Assembly: GCA_964533275.1 (NCBI GenBank)
Contig: CAZHJK010000021.1
Coordinates: 1-48,778, forward strand
From: CAZHJK01 sp964533275
Lineage (GTDB): Bacteria; Bacillota; Clostridia; Eubacteriales; Garciellaceae
Direction: 5' to 3'
DNA: 48,778 nucleotides
This document shows, one piece after another, positions 9,701 to 16,293 of the stretch. Below the pieces are notes generated by a model. That model was not told the DNA's origin and did not search any database. It saw only the letters and a list, made by a program, of their open reading frames with translations. The stretch's first letter is position 1. The number at the start of each line of letters is the position of its first letter. The position numbers were made by a program, and so were the translations under genes.

Positions 9701-11028
9701 ACAATATAGAACTAAAAAAAATAGATAATGGATATAAAAAAATTAAATTCACAAAGAAAATGAAAAGAAAACATACTATATTAGTACCTGAAATGTCACC
9801 AATACATTTCCAATTTTTACAGGAGGCATTTAGATTATCAGGATATAATATGGTAGTACTTCCATCAATAGATCACAAAGCAACTGATGTAGGATTAAAA
9901 TATGTTAACAATGATGCTTGTTTTCCCGCAATAATTGTAATTGGTCAACTTATTGAAGCACTTAAATCAGGCAAATATGATTTAAATAATACATCTGTTT
10001 TAATATCACAAACTGGTGGTGGCTGTAGAGCTACCAATTATATTGGGTTTTTAAGGAAGGCAATATTAGATGCAGGGTTTAAGAATATTCCTGTTATTTC
10101 ATTAAATGCCACTGGAATTGAAAAAAATCCAGGTTTCAAGTATTCCATTGGACTACTTAATAAATCAATGATGGGTTTAATCTATGGGGATCTTTTTATG
10201 AATGTACTATATAGAGTTAGACCCTATGAAAAAATTAAGGGTTCATCTAATAAACTTTATGACAAATGGGTTGATATATGTTTGAAATCTCTTAAATATG
10301 CAAGAATAAAGACCTTTAAGGAAAATATTAAAAATATTGTAAAAGAGTTTGATGAATTAGAAATAACTAATGAGGTAAAGCCCAAGGTAGGTTTAGTTGG
10401 GGAAATTCTTGTAAAGTTTCATCCTACAGCGAATAATAAAGTAGTTGATTTAGTAGAGGCAGAAGGAGCAGAAGCTGTAATGCCAGGGCTTACAGACTTT
10501 TTACTATATAGTGCCTTTAATAGTGATTTTAAATATAAATATTTATCAGGGACAAAGAGGGCACAAATTTTTGCTAAGTTAGCAATAAATATTATTGAAT
10601 ATTATAGAGGTTATCTAAGAAAAACATTAGAAAAAAGCCAAAGGTTTATTTCTCCGAAGACGATTGAAGAAATTGCAAAGGGAGCTTCCCAAGTGGTTTC
10701 TCTAGGTCATAGTACAGGAGAAGGATGGTTTTTAACTGGAGAGATGGTTGAGCTTATTGAAAGCGGAGCTAAAAATATTATTTGTATGCAACCATTCGCA
10801 TGTTTACCCAATCATGTTACTGGAAAAGGAATGATTAAGGAGTTAAAAAGATTATATCCAGGAACTAATATAGTAGCTATTGATTATGATCCAGGTGCAA
10901 GTGAGGTAAATCAATTAAATAGAATAAAACTTATGATATCTACAGCTTTTGATAATCTAGAAGAATTTAAGTCATCCAGGATTAAACAATATACAAAGAA
11001 AGATTATAAGAAGTTAAAGGATGCTTAG
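6733..11028 (+). CDS. fused 2-hydroxyacyl-CoA dehydratase activase / dehydratase-like protein
   Basis: A 1431-residue protein of the large acyl-CoA dehydratase activase-related family. Two ASKHA-type ATPase domains (BadF/BadG/BcrA/BcrD family) lie in tandem: one opens with GIDIGSTTIK near residue 11 and one with GIDAGSTTTK near 326. Each keeps a cysteine-containing loop of the kind that holds the bridging 4Fe-4S cluster in activases (CAGGTGSF near 126; CSAGCGSF near 446). A CGLCSNNC cluster with a further Cys follows near 608. The region about 650-880 resembles DUF2229, and the C-terminal part (about 1000-1400), with cysteines in DACFP, GGGCRATN and MQPFACLPNH, resembles 2-hydroxyglutaryl-CoA dehydratase subunits. 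Activases transfer electrons at low potential with ATP hydrolysis; the substrate of this fused form is unknown to me. The start is uncertain: GTG 6733 with AGGGGGGAA upstream, or ATG 6742. Confidence 0.88.
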   Translation: MEDMNNILHVGIDIGSTTIKVVILNSNEELIYSKYERHYSDIKKKLYNIIQDTSCILKGSQFTIMITGSAGMSMAKGLNISFTQEVVASTKAIKTYNPQTDVAIELGGEDAKITYFKDGVEQRMNGTCAGGTGSFIDQMASLLKIDAIGLNELAKSYNTIYPIAARCGVFAKTDVQPLLNEGVAKEDIAVSVLQAIVIQTISGLACGRPIRGNVAFLGGPLFFLSELRKRFIEVLKLEDNQIIFPEYSQLYVAIGAALSSMEEKPISFSKLLDNLDKFGVSTISESIRLTPLFSTKNDYNIFKERHSKNSVKRKAIDHFMGECFLGIDAGSTTTKVALIDGEGSLIYTHYGSNQGSPLNSTIKILKELYSILPPGVKIANTTVTGYGENLLKAALNIDIGEIETIAHYKAADFFCPGVDFILDIGGQDMKCLKIKDGVIDRIFLNEACSAGCGSFLDTFAESLSMSIEDFSSKALDAKSPVDLGSRCTVFMNSRVKQSQKEGATIGDISAGLSYSVIKNALYKVIKVKNPEELGQKIVVQGGTFYNDAVLRSFELLTEREVIRPDIAGIMGAFGAALISKERYKIGNETTLLNQEQLNDFDLKTKISRCGLCSNNCLLTINIFNNGKKFISGNRCERGEGKQKNNKSLPNLYEYKYNRLFKYEPLSISQAKRGVVGIPRVLNIYENYPFWYTFFTELGFRVELSDRSSATVYERGIETIPSESVCYPGKMVHGHIIDLVEKDIKFIFYPSITLEKREQQDADNHFNCPIVVSYPEVIDNNVDILREKDILYMKPFLPYDNQRKMAKRLFQEFKIFNIDENEITQCVEKAYREQEAFNRDIQKTGEDTIRLMRERGIKGIVLAGRPYHIDPHINHGIPEMINSLGFAVLTEDSVSHLGQVERPLRVVDQWAYHSRLYAAASFVTTQGDIELVQLNSFGCGLDAVTTDQVEDILKGNSRIYTTVKIDEGNNLGAARIRLRSLKATMIEREKNNIELKKIDNGYKKIKFTKKMKRKHTILVPEMSPIHFQFLQEAFRLSGYNMVVLPSIDHKATDVGLKYVNNDACFPAIIVIGQLIEALKSGKYDLNNTSVLISQTGGGCRATNYIGFLRKAILDAGFKNIPVISLNATGIEKNPGFKYSIGLLNKSMMGLIYGDLFMNVLYRVRPYEKIKGSSNKLYDKWVDICLKSLKYARIKTFKENIKNIVKEFDELEITNEVKPKVGLVGEILVKFHPTANNKVVDLVEAEGAEAVMPGLTDFLLYSAFNSDFKYKYLSGTKRAQIFAKLAINIIEYYRGYLRKTLEKSQRFISPKTIEEIAKGASQVVSLGHSTGEGWFLTGEMVELIESGAKNIICMQPFACLPNHVTGKGMIKELKRLYPGTNIVAIDYDPGASEVNQLNRIKLMISTAFDNLEEFKSSRIKQYTKKDYKKLKDA

Positions 11029-11160
11029 AAAAAATTATGCAGGAAATTTTAAAAGGCTGTAGAATAATTAATTATAATGTAATATTATTAATTTGTATTG
11101 TTTTTAATGTGTGCTACGGATTTTATTCCGTTTACAAATATATACTTTCGGAGGGAAAAA

Positions 11161-12393
11161 ATGAGCTTACGTACTGATGCACAAAAAATTATTGATGAGG
11201 CGATATTTGCCTCAAAACCCGATACGGCAGTAAAAAAGGCTCTAGCAAGTTTTGAACAGCCAAAGGGAAAGCTGGTACTTATTTCGGCTGGTAAAGCTGC
11301 TTGGCAAATGGCAAAAGCAGCTACTGAGTTTTTAGGTGATAAAATCCATGGTGGTGTTGTGGTGACAAAATATGATCACTCAATGGGCGAGCTTCCTGGA
11401 CTGGAAATTTATGAAGCGGGACACCCCGTACCAGACGAAAATTCGTTCAAAGCTACAGAAAAAGCTATCAAAGCCGTAAAAAATCTTGAGAAAGATGACA
11501 CAGTCATATTCTTATTGTCTGGTGGTGGTTCTGCTCTATTTGAAAAGCCGCTCGTGGACGCTGCTGTACTTGAAGATATCACAAAACAGATGCTAGCCTG
11601 TGGTGCTGACATAGTGGAGATGAACACAATCCGGAAGCGTTTTTCGGCGGTTAAAGGAGGTAGATTTGCACAAATTTGTGAACCTGCAAAGGTGTTCTCT
11701 ATTGTACTATCGGATATAATCGGAGATCCTCTTGACATGATAGCTTCAGGTCCTGCTTATCCTGATAGTTCTACCTGTGATCAGGCATTTGAAATAGTAA
11801 AAAAATATAATTTAAAACTAAATGTGGAAATGGAAAATCTTTTAAAAAAAGAAACTCCTAAGCAAATTACAAATGTTGAGACACTTATAACAGGCAGCGT
11901 ACGACAGCTTTGTAATTCCGCTGAGGCTACTGCAATAAAGCTTGGTTATGAGCCTCATGTATTAACAGCTTCGCTTACCTGCACTGCCCGTGATGCAGGC
12001 AGCTTTTTGGCCTCAATTGCACAATATTATGCCGATACCGATCACTCCATGGCATTTATTGCAGGCGGTGAGACAATTGTTCAGTTGACTGGCAAAGGTT
12101 TGGGAGGTCGCAATCAGGAAATAGCACTTGCAGCTGCAGAGAAGATTAGTGGTCTAAGTAATACGGCTATATTTTCAGTAGGATCCGACGGTACTGACGG
12201 TCCTACAGATGCTGCAGGTGGTTATTGTGATTATACTAGCAAACAGCGACTTGAAGAGCAGGGAATATCTATTCCTGATGTACTAGCTAATAATGATGCT
12301 TATCATGCACTTGAAAAATGCGAAGGTCTAGTTATAACAGGTCCCACAGGTACAAATGTAAATGACCTTTCTGTACTGCTAATTAAACGTTAA
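11161..12393 (+). CDS. glycerate 2-kinase (DUF4147/MOFRL family)
   Basis: ATP-dependent kinase that phosphorylates glycerate, feeding it into lower glycolysis; 410 residues from ATG 11161. The N-terminal DUF4147 part has SAGKAAWQMAKAA (about 43-55) and the glycine-rich LLSGGGSALFEKP (about 119-131). The C-terminal MOFRL part has GKGLGGRNQEIALAAA and SVGSDGTDGPTDAAGG. An upstream in-frame ATG (11098) is rejected because CGGAGGG at 11151-11157 fits ATG 11161. Base composition differs from its neighbours: 27 of 60 bases at 11401-11460 are G or C, against 18 of 60 at 10801-10860, which suggests acquisition from a higher-GC relative. The gene stands alone, with a hairpin after it. Confidence 0.9.
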   Translation: MSLRTDAQKIIDEAIFASKPDTAVKKALASFEQPKGKLVLISAGKAAWQMAKAATEFLGDKIHGGVVVTKYDHSMGELPGLEIYEAGHPVPDENSFKATEKAIKAVKNLEKDDTVIFLLSGGGSALFEKPLVDAAVLEDITKQMLACGADIVEMNTIRKRFSAVKGGRFAQICEPAKVFSIVLSDIIGDPLDMIASGPAYPDSSTCDQAFEIVKKYNLKLNVEMENLLKKETPKQITNVETLITGSVRQLCNSAEATAIKLGYEPHVLTASLTCTARDAGSFLASIAQYYADTDHSMAFIAGGETIVQLTGKGLGGRNQEIALAAAEKISGLSNTAIFSVGSDGTDGPTDAAGGYCDYTSKQRLEEQGISIPDVLANNDAYHALEKCEGLVITGPTGTNVNDLSVLLIKR

Positions 12394-12406
12394 TAAGATT
12401 TAAATA

Positions 12407-12431
12407 GCCCTCATCAATTTTTGATGAGGGC
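12407..12431. terminator. bidirectional hairpin between glycerate kinase and spore protein genes
   Basis: Perfect 11-base-pair stem (12407-12417 with 12421-12431), three-base loop. The genes on both sides converge on it. T-tracts are weak on both strands. Confidence 0.6.
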
Positions 12432-12466
12432 ATAATTATTCATAAGTTAAGATATTTTAGTATATA

Positions 12467-12679
12467 TTATTTTTTATTAATAAGATTTTTTTCAAATTCT
12501 TCAACAGCTTTTCTAGTAATCATACCCCCTATAGGACCACCTGTTGCACCATTTAATTTAGAGCTTTTATTGCCTTTATATTCTTCATTTAAATGTAAAC
12601 CAAGTTCATTTGAAAATTCTGTTTTCATTCTATTAAGCGCTTCTTGCGCTTCCGGAACTAATGGTCTTCTTCTACTGAT
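12467..12679 (-). CDS. alpha/beta-type small acid-soluble spore protein, with ATC start codon
   Basis: A 70-residue DNA-binding protein of dormant spores. The translation after the start begins SRRRPLVPEAQEALNRMKTE, followed by FSNELG and near the end GATGGPIGGMITRKAVEEF, the classic alpha/beta SASP pattern; the TEFSNE region matches the usual germination protease (GPR) cleavage site. It shows the organism forms endospores. No ATG, GTG or TTG exists in this frame at the N-terminus. The codon at the position where relatives start is ATC (12677-12679), placed seven bases after a perfect AGGAGG (reverse strand, 12687-12692). The frame is open back to a stop about 30 bases further up. So either translation starts at ATC or the base is a sequencing error. 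A nearby out-of-frame ATG gives only eight codons. Confidence 0.85.
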   Translation of the reverse strand: MSRRRPLVPEAQEALNRMKTEFSNELGLHLNEEYKGNKSSKLNGATGGPIGGMITRKAVEEFEKNLINKK

Positions 12680-12736
12680 GTCATCACCTCCTATGACATT
12701 AGTTTAATACTATATAAAAAAGATATACAGACTTAA

Positions 12737-12791
12737 AATTCCATTATTTCTAAGAGCTTTATTAAGAATTAACTTTAAACTTAATGGAATT
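12737..12791 (-). terminator. possible terminator hairpin after the NUDIX gene
   Basis: Ten-base perfect arms at 12737-12746 and 12782-12791 with a 35-base loop that can partly self-pair. On the reverse strand the second arm runs into TTTTAAG. It lies between the NUDIX gene and the spore protein gene, so it could end the former or shape the leader of the latter. Confidence 0.35.
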
Positions 12792-12818
12792 GGGAGGTAT
12801 TAGATAAATCTTTTTTTA

Positions 12819-13430
12819 TTATTTAATAATTTCAATCATATTTAAGATTGTTTTTGCTGTTAACCCCCAAATTACATAGGATTCATATTGATAAAAATAT
12901 ACAGGATATTTACCTTTAAACCAAGGATAGTCCTCTCCATTAGGTAAAAGATGATAAGGAAATCCATCTTGCGGATTCGGTTCTGTTACAATATAGTGCT
13001 GAAGGGGTGAATTTTTTATAAAAAAACTAAGGGGTACTGTAAATATATTATTTACTTCAGCTTTATTAAAGTAGATATCTGAAACCGTAATATTATGTAG
13101 AATTGCAGCAAAGGGATGTATAATATTATTATAATGTGTACTAACTGAGGGTAACTCTCCAATAAGTTCAATATTTGTCCTTTTAATATTTAATTCTTCC
13201 ATAGTTTCACGGATAGCTGTTTCTTCAAAAGTTTCACCTAATTCTTTTTTTCCTCCTGGAAAGCAAATTTCACCCGGTTGCCTTCTTAATTTATTTGATC
13301 TTACTTCAAATAACAGATGAAGTTCATCAGAAATGTTTATTATTGGTACAAGAATAGAATAATAACGGTACAGACCATCCAAGTTTTTAGAATAGTTTAA
13401 AATTTTTTCCTTTATTGAGTTTATATTCAT
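12819..13430 (-). CDS. NUDIX hydrolase, CoA diphosphatase type
   Basis: Predicted cytoplasmic pyrophosphohydrolase, 203 residues. The NUDIX box is complete: GGKKELGETFEETAIRETME continuing ELNI, with the catalytic REXXEE glutamates. Just before it, RSNKLRRQPGEICFPGG matches the extra signature of the NudL/NUDT7-like group that hydrolyses coenzyme A and its derivatives; substrate is therefore inferred from family. Ribosome binding site AAAGGGTGAT lies upstream on the reverse strand. It is divergent from the tRNA cluster and may share a transcript with the spore protein gene downstream. Confidence 0.85.
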   Translation of the reverse strand: MNINSIKEKILNYSKNLDGLYRYYSILVPIINISDELHLLFEVRSNKLRRQPGEICFPGGKKELGETFEETAIRETMEELNIKRTNIELIGELPSVSTHYNNIIHPFAAILHNITVSDIYFNKAEVNNIFTVPLSFFIKNSPLQHYIVTEPNPQDGFPYHLLPNGEDYPWFKGKYPVYFYQYESYVIWGLTAKTILNMIEIIK

Positions 13431-13591
13431 ATAATCACCCTTTATTATAAACTTATATAAATTATACTATAATAAGCTTATGCATAACAAAAAATGAATA
13501 TAAATAATTAATAACTATATTAATAACTAAAGTATAAATCAATATTGCTTATAATGTTTTTATTTGTTAAAATTATATTATCATTTAATTA

Positions 13592-13665
13592 GCGGGTATA
13601 GCTCAGTGGTAGAGCACCGGCTTCCCAAGCCGGCTACGGGAGTTCGATTCTCCTTACCCGCTCCA
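13592..13665 (+). tRNA. tRNA-Gly (anticodon CCC)
   Basis: Full cloverleaf: acceptor GCGGGTA with TACCCGC, D arm with AGCTCAGTGG, anticodon stem CCGGC/GCCGG around loop TTCCCAA (anticodon CCC), T loop TTCGATT, discriminator T, and encoded CCA at 13663-13665. Confidence 0.95.
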
Positions 13666-13672
13666 AATATAT

Positions 13673-13748
13673 GGGGCGTTAACTCAGCTGGTAGAGTGTC
13701 ACCTTGACGTGGTGAAAGTCACAGGTTCGAGTCCTGTACGTCCCACCA
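13673..13748 (+). tRNA. tRNA-Val (anticodon GAC)
   Basis: Acceptor GGGGCGT pairs with ACGTCCC (one G-T pair), D arm ACTC/GAGT, anticodon stem TCACC/GGTGA around loop TTGACGT (anticodon GAC), T arm ACAGG/CCTGT with TTCGAGT, and encoded CCA at 13746-13748. It lies seven bases after tRNA-Gly, so the two are co-transcribed. A short AATAAG/CTTATT hairpin and T-run follow near 13749-13785. Confidence 0.95.
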
Positions 13749-13958
13749 ATAAGTACTTCTTATTCTTTAGGGAGTCTTTTTTTGAAGAACAACCACATAT
13801 ATTATGCATTCAAGAGACCAAGTCAATTTCAATTGAGTTAGAATAATATAAAATTGTCAAGAACAATAATAGCCTAAAAAATAAAGTAAGATAGAGCATT
13901 TTAAATGATATTAGCCAATTATAACTAATAATTCATTATTTTTACAGATATTTACACC

Positions 13959-13987
13959 TTGAAATTTTATTTGTTATTTGCTACAAT
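13959..13987 (+). promoter_or_regulatory. promoter of the 6S RNA gene
   Basis: TTGAAA at 13959-13964 and TACAAT at 13982-13987, 17-base spacer. Predicted start of transcription is about 13994. The preceding stretch 13786-13958 shows nothing else I can support. Confidence 0.7.
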
Positions 13988-13993
13988 AAAACC

Positions 13994-14217
13994 AAGAAAT
14001 ATATAGTTGACATAATCCTGAGATGTACGAAATGATCCCTATTATTTTGAACCTACATCATTTTTCTGGGAGTTCGGGTTTTAGATTGGATGTCAAGCCT
14101 TTTTTAAAGGAAGACAGAATATTTAAACAGAACACCCACCTAGTTTAGGCTAGGTATTCAAAATATAGGGGACGGCATTTTGGGCTAACCATACCTCCAA
14201 ATAGGAGGTATTTTTTT
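13994..14217 (+). ncRNA. ssrS: 6S RNA
   Basis: Regulatory RNA that mimics an open promoter and binds sigma-A RNA polymerase. Seen here: a closing stem between CCTGAGATGT (14017-14026) and GCATTTTGGG (14175-14184, with G-T pairs); a long internal helix pairing CCCTATTATTTTGAA (14038-14052) with TTCAAAATATAGGG (14157-14170); local hairpins (CCTTT/AAAGG near 14098-14110; ACCTAG/CTAGGT near 14138-14155). The CTGAGATGT start and the GGCATTT end resemble the conserved ends of known 6S RNAs. It is a long rod closed by a terminator at 14191-14217 and preceded by its own promoter. No protein frame is visible. Exact ends are estimates. Confidence 0.78.
14191..14217 (+). terminator. terminator of 6S RNA
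   Basis: ATACCTCC (14191-14198) pairs with GGAGGTAT (14204-14211), followed by seven T residues. Confidence 0.93.
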
Positions 14218-14292
14218 ATTTAAAAAGAATAATATTGAAATATCAGGAATCTTATATGGAATTCAAATAGAATTATGGGAGGTATTTTTCTT

Positions 14293-15126
14293 TTGTTTGT
14301 TAATAGAAGAAGAAAATTTAAAAATAGTAATAGCAGAGTATATATTATAGGTTTGTTATTAGCAATATTGCTATTATTAATACTTATTAACAGGATTTTT
14401 CTTATATCATCTCAGGTTTATGATATAGAGGATATTTCATCGGAAGCTTTAGAATTTTATTTTTCTTTAGAACATTCATATAATATAGAATGGTATTATT
14501 TTGCTGCAATTAATGATATGGATGGAAATTTAGAAAACCATATAAATAATAGTAATATTAAAAAATTTATATCTTTCTATAAGTCAAATAATTATGAAAT
14601 AGAAAGTGCCCTAATTAGTCTTAGGGGTGTGGATTTTAAGGATGAACTAATAAAAAATACCAATAAATTTGTAGCAATAGATAAGGTTCTTAGAAATAAA
14701 GAATTTCCTATACCAGATAATATTTCCTATGAATATGATAATGGTTGGGGAGCAGAACGCACCTATGGAGGGGAAAGAACACATGAAGGAATAGATATTA
14801 TTACAGAAAAGGGAGTTCCTATAGTATCAGTAGGTAATGGCAAAATTAAAAATATTGGATGGAATGAATTAGGGGGATGGAGAATTGGAATAACAGGAGA
14901 TGATGACATATATTATTATTATGCTCATTTAGATAGCTATGAAAAAATATTTCAAATAGGAGAGAAAATAAAAAAGGGAGACATTTTAGGTTATGTAGGG
15001 AATACAGGATATGGACCTGAAGGAACGAGTGGAAAGTTTGTAGATCATCTGCATTTTGGTATGTATGAAAAGAATACGGCAATAAATCCCTATCCGTTTT
15101 TAAAGGGTTGGGAATTAAATAATTAA
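14293..15126 (+). CDS. membrane-anchored M23 (LytM-type) peptidase
   Basis: Predicted cell-wall peptidase of the zinc-dependent M23 family, 277 residues from TTG 14293. One N-terminal membrane segment (about 17-38) would anchor it, with the catalytic domain outside. The C-terminal part (about 150-270) has THEGIDI (first His and Asp zinc ligands), AHLD and HLHFGM with the HxH ligand pair; these residues are all present, so it should be active on peptidoglycan cross-links. The middle region (about 40-145) is unlike anything I recognise. Start choice: an ATG at 14275 has no ribosome binding site, while GGGAGG at 14277-14282 is ten bases ahead of TTG 14293. It stands alone downstream of the 6S RNA terminator. 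A seven-base inverted repeat at 15201-15222 may end it. Confidence 0.85.
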   Translation: MFVNRRRKFKNSNSRVYIIGLLLAILLLLILINRIFLISSQVYDIEDISSEALEFYFSLEHSYNIEWYYFAAINDMDGNLENHINNSNIKKFISFYKSNNYEIESALISLRGVDFKDELIKNTNKFVAIDKVLRNKEFPIPDNISYEYDNGWGAERTYGGERTHEGIDIITEKGVPIVSVGNGKIKNIGWNELGGWRIGITGDDDIYYYYAHLDSYEKIFQIGEKIKKGDILGYVGNTGYGPEGTSGKFVDHLHFGMYEKNTAINPYPFLKGWELNN

Positions 15127-15318
15127 AATTAGTTAAGGCTCAGACAACAACGCGTCTATGAAATTAAGTGTTCTATAGCTAAATAAAATTCTAATTTACT
15201 AAACCTTAGTATATCAAGGTTTTAATGATATAATAATAAAATCAGAGAATAATCTATAGGATGATATAAATATATAAAGCCTGTATTACTAAATATTTAT
15301 AATAATGGATGTGAAAAT

Positions 15319-16224
15319 ATGAAGGAAAATCATCATAGGTTAAATTATAAAGTAGAATCAAAATATCAAGGTATGAGAATTAAAGATATACTTAGAGAAG
15401 AATATTCAATGTCTACCCGATTTTTTAAAAATATTAAAGATAATGGGTTTATACTATTAAATAATAAGAAAACAGAGTGGTATAAAACTGCATGGGAAGA
15501 TGATATTATAACGGTAGAAATGGGTGAGGAAAAAATTGATGCAGCTCCTAATCCTACACCTATAGATATTATCTATGAAGATCATGATGTTTTATTGATT
15601 AATAAAAAGCCCAATATGGTAGTACATCCAACGAAGGGTCATATTTATGATACCCTTGCTAATGCTATTGCATATCATTGGGAGAGTGAAGGTATATCTT
15701 GTAAAATTCGGTTTGTTAATAGAATAGATATGGATACATCTGGACTTATATTAATAGCAAAGAACAAATTTGCCCATCAAAACATACAAGGACAAATGGA
15801 AACTAATAAAGTGAAGAAAATATATTGGGCTTTTATAGAAGGAATCTTAAATGAAAAACAAGGAACTATTAATGCTCCCATTGGATTAGCCTTAGAGGGA
15901 GATATTAAAAGAAGTGTATTAAAAGAAGGACGCAACTCTATAACCCATTACAAGGTTATAAATGAGTATAAGAACGCATCATTGGTGGAAATTGAGCTTG
16001 AAACAGGTAGAACCCACCAAATTAGAGTGCACATGGATTACATTGGACATCCATTATTAGGAGATACTCTATATAACAAAGAGTCTTCAAAACATATTAT
16101 AAGACAAGCACTTCATGCAAGAATATTGGGATTTAAACTACCTCGTAGCGGGAAATATGAAGAGTTTCTGGCTGACTTACCAGAAGACCTATTAAATTTA
16201 AAAATAAGGTTAGAAAACCGGTAG
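15319..16224 (+). CDS. RluA-family RNA pseudouridine synthase
   Basis: Isomerises uridine to pseudouridine in ribosomal or transfer RNA; 301 residues. An S4-like N-terminal part (about 8-70) includes MSTRFFKNIK. The catalytic domain has NRIDMDTSGL near residue 136, with the catalytic Asp in the position of the family HRLDxxTSG motif; the usual His and Leu are replaced by Asn and Ile. The second motif GRTHQIRVHM is intact near 233-242. Which uridine it modifies cannot be told from sequence. The ribosome binding site before ATG 15319 is weak (GGATGTG). It is followed 69 bases later by a penicillin-binding protein gene. Confidence 0.9.
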   Translation: MKENHHRLNYKVESKYQGMRIKDILREEYSMSTRFFKNIKDNGFILLNNKKTEWYKTAWEDDIITVEMGEEKIDAAPNPTPIDIIYEDHDVLLINKKPNMVVHPTKGHIYDTLANAIAYHWESEGISCKIRFVNRIDMDTSGLILIAKNKFAHQNIQGQMETNKVKKIYWAFIEGILNEKQGTINAPIGLALEGDIKRSVLKEGRNSITHYKVINEYKNASLVEIELETGRTHQIRVHMDYIGHPLLGDTLYNKESSKHIIRQALHARILGFKLPRSGKYEEFLADLPEDLLNLKIRLENR

Positions 16225-16293
16225 GCAAATTATCATAGAAAATCATTTTTTTGTGCATAATGCAAATGACACTACAACAAAGAGGAGATTAAT

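Noticed and set aside
11098..11160. Earlier in-frame ATG for the glycerate kinase gene
   Set aside because: The added residues look like translated leader, and CGGAGGG fits ATG 11161.
13673..13748. Unusual anticodon loop of tRNA-Val with G37 and T38
   Set aside because: The cloverleaf is otherwise complete with encoded CCA, so this is taken as normal variation.
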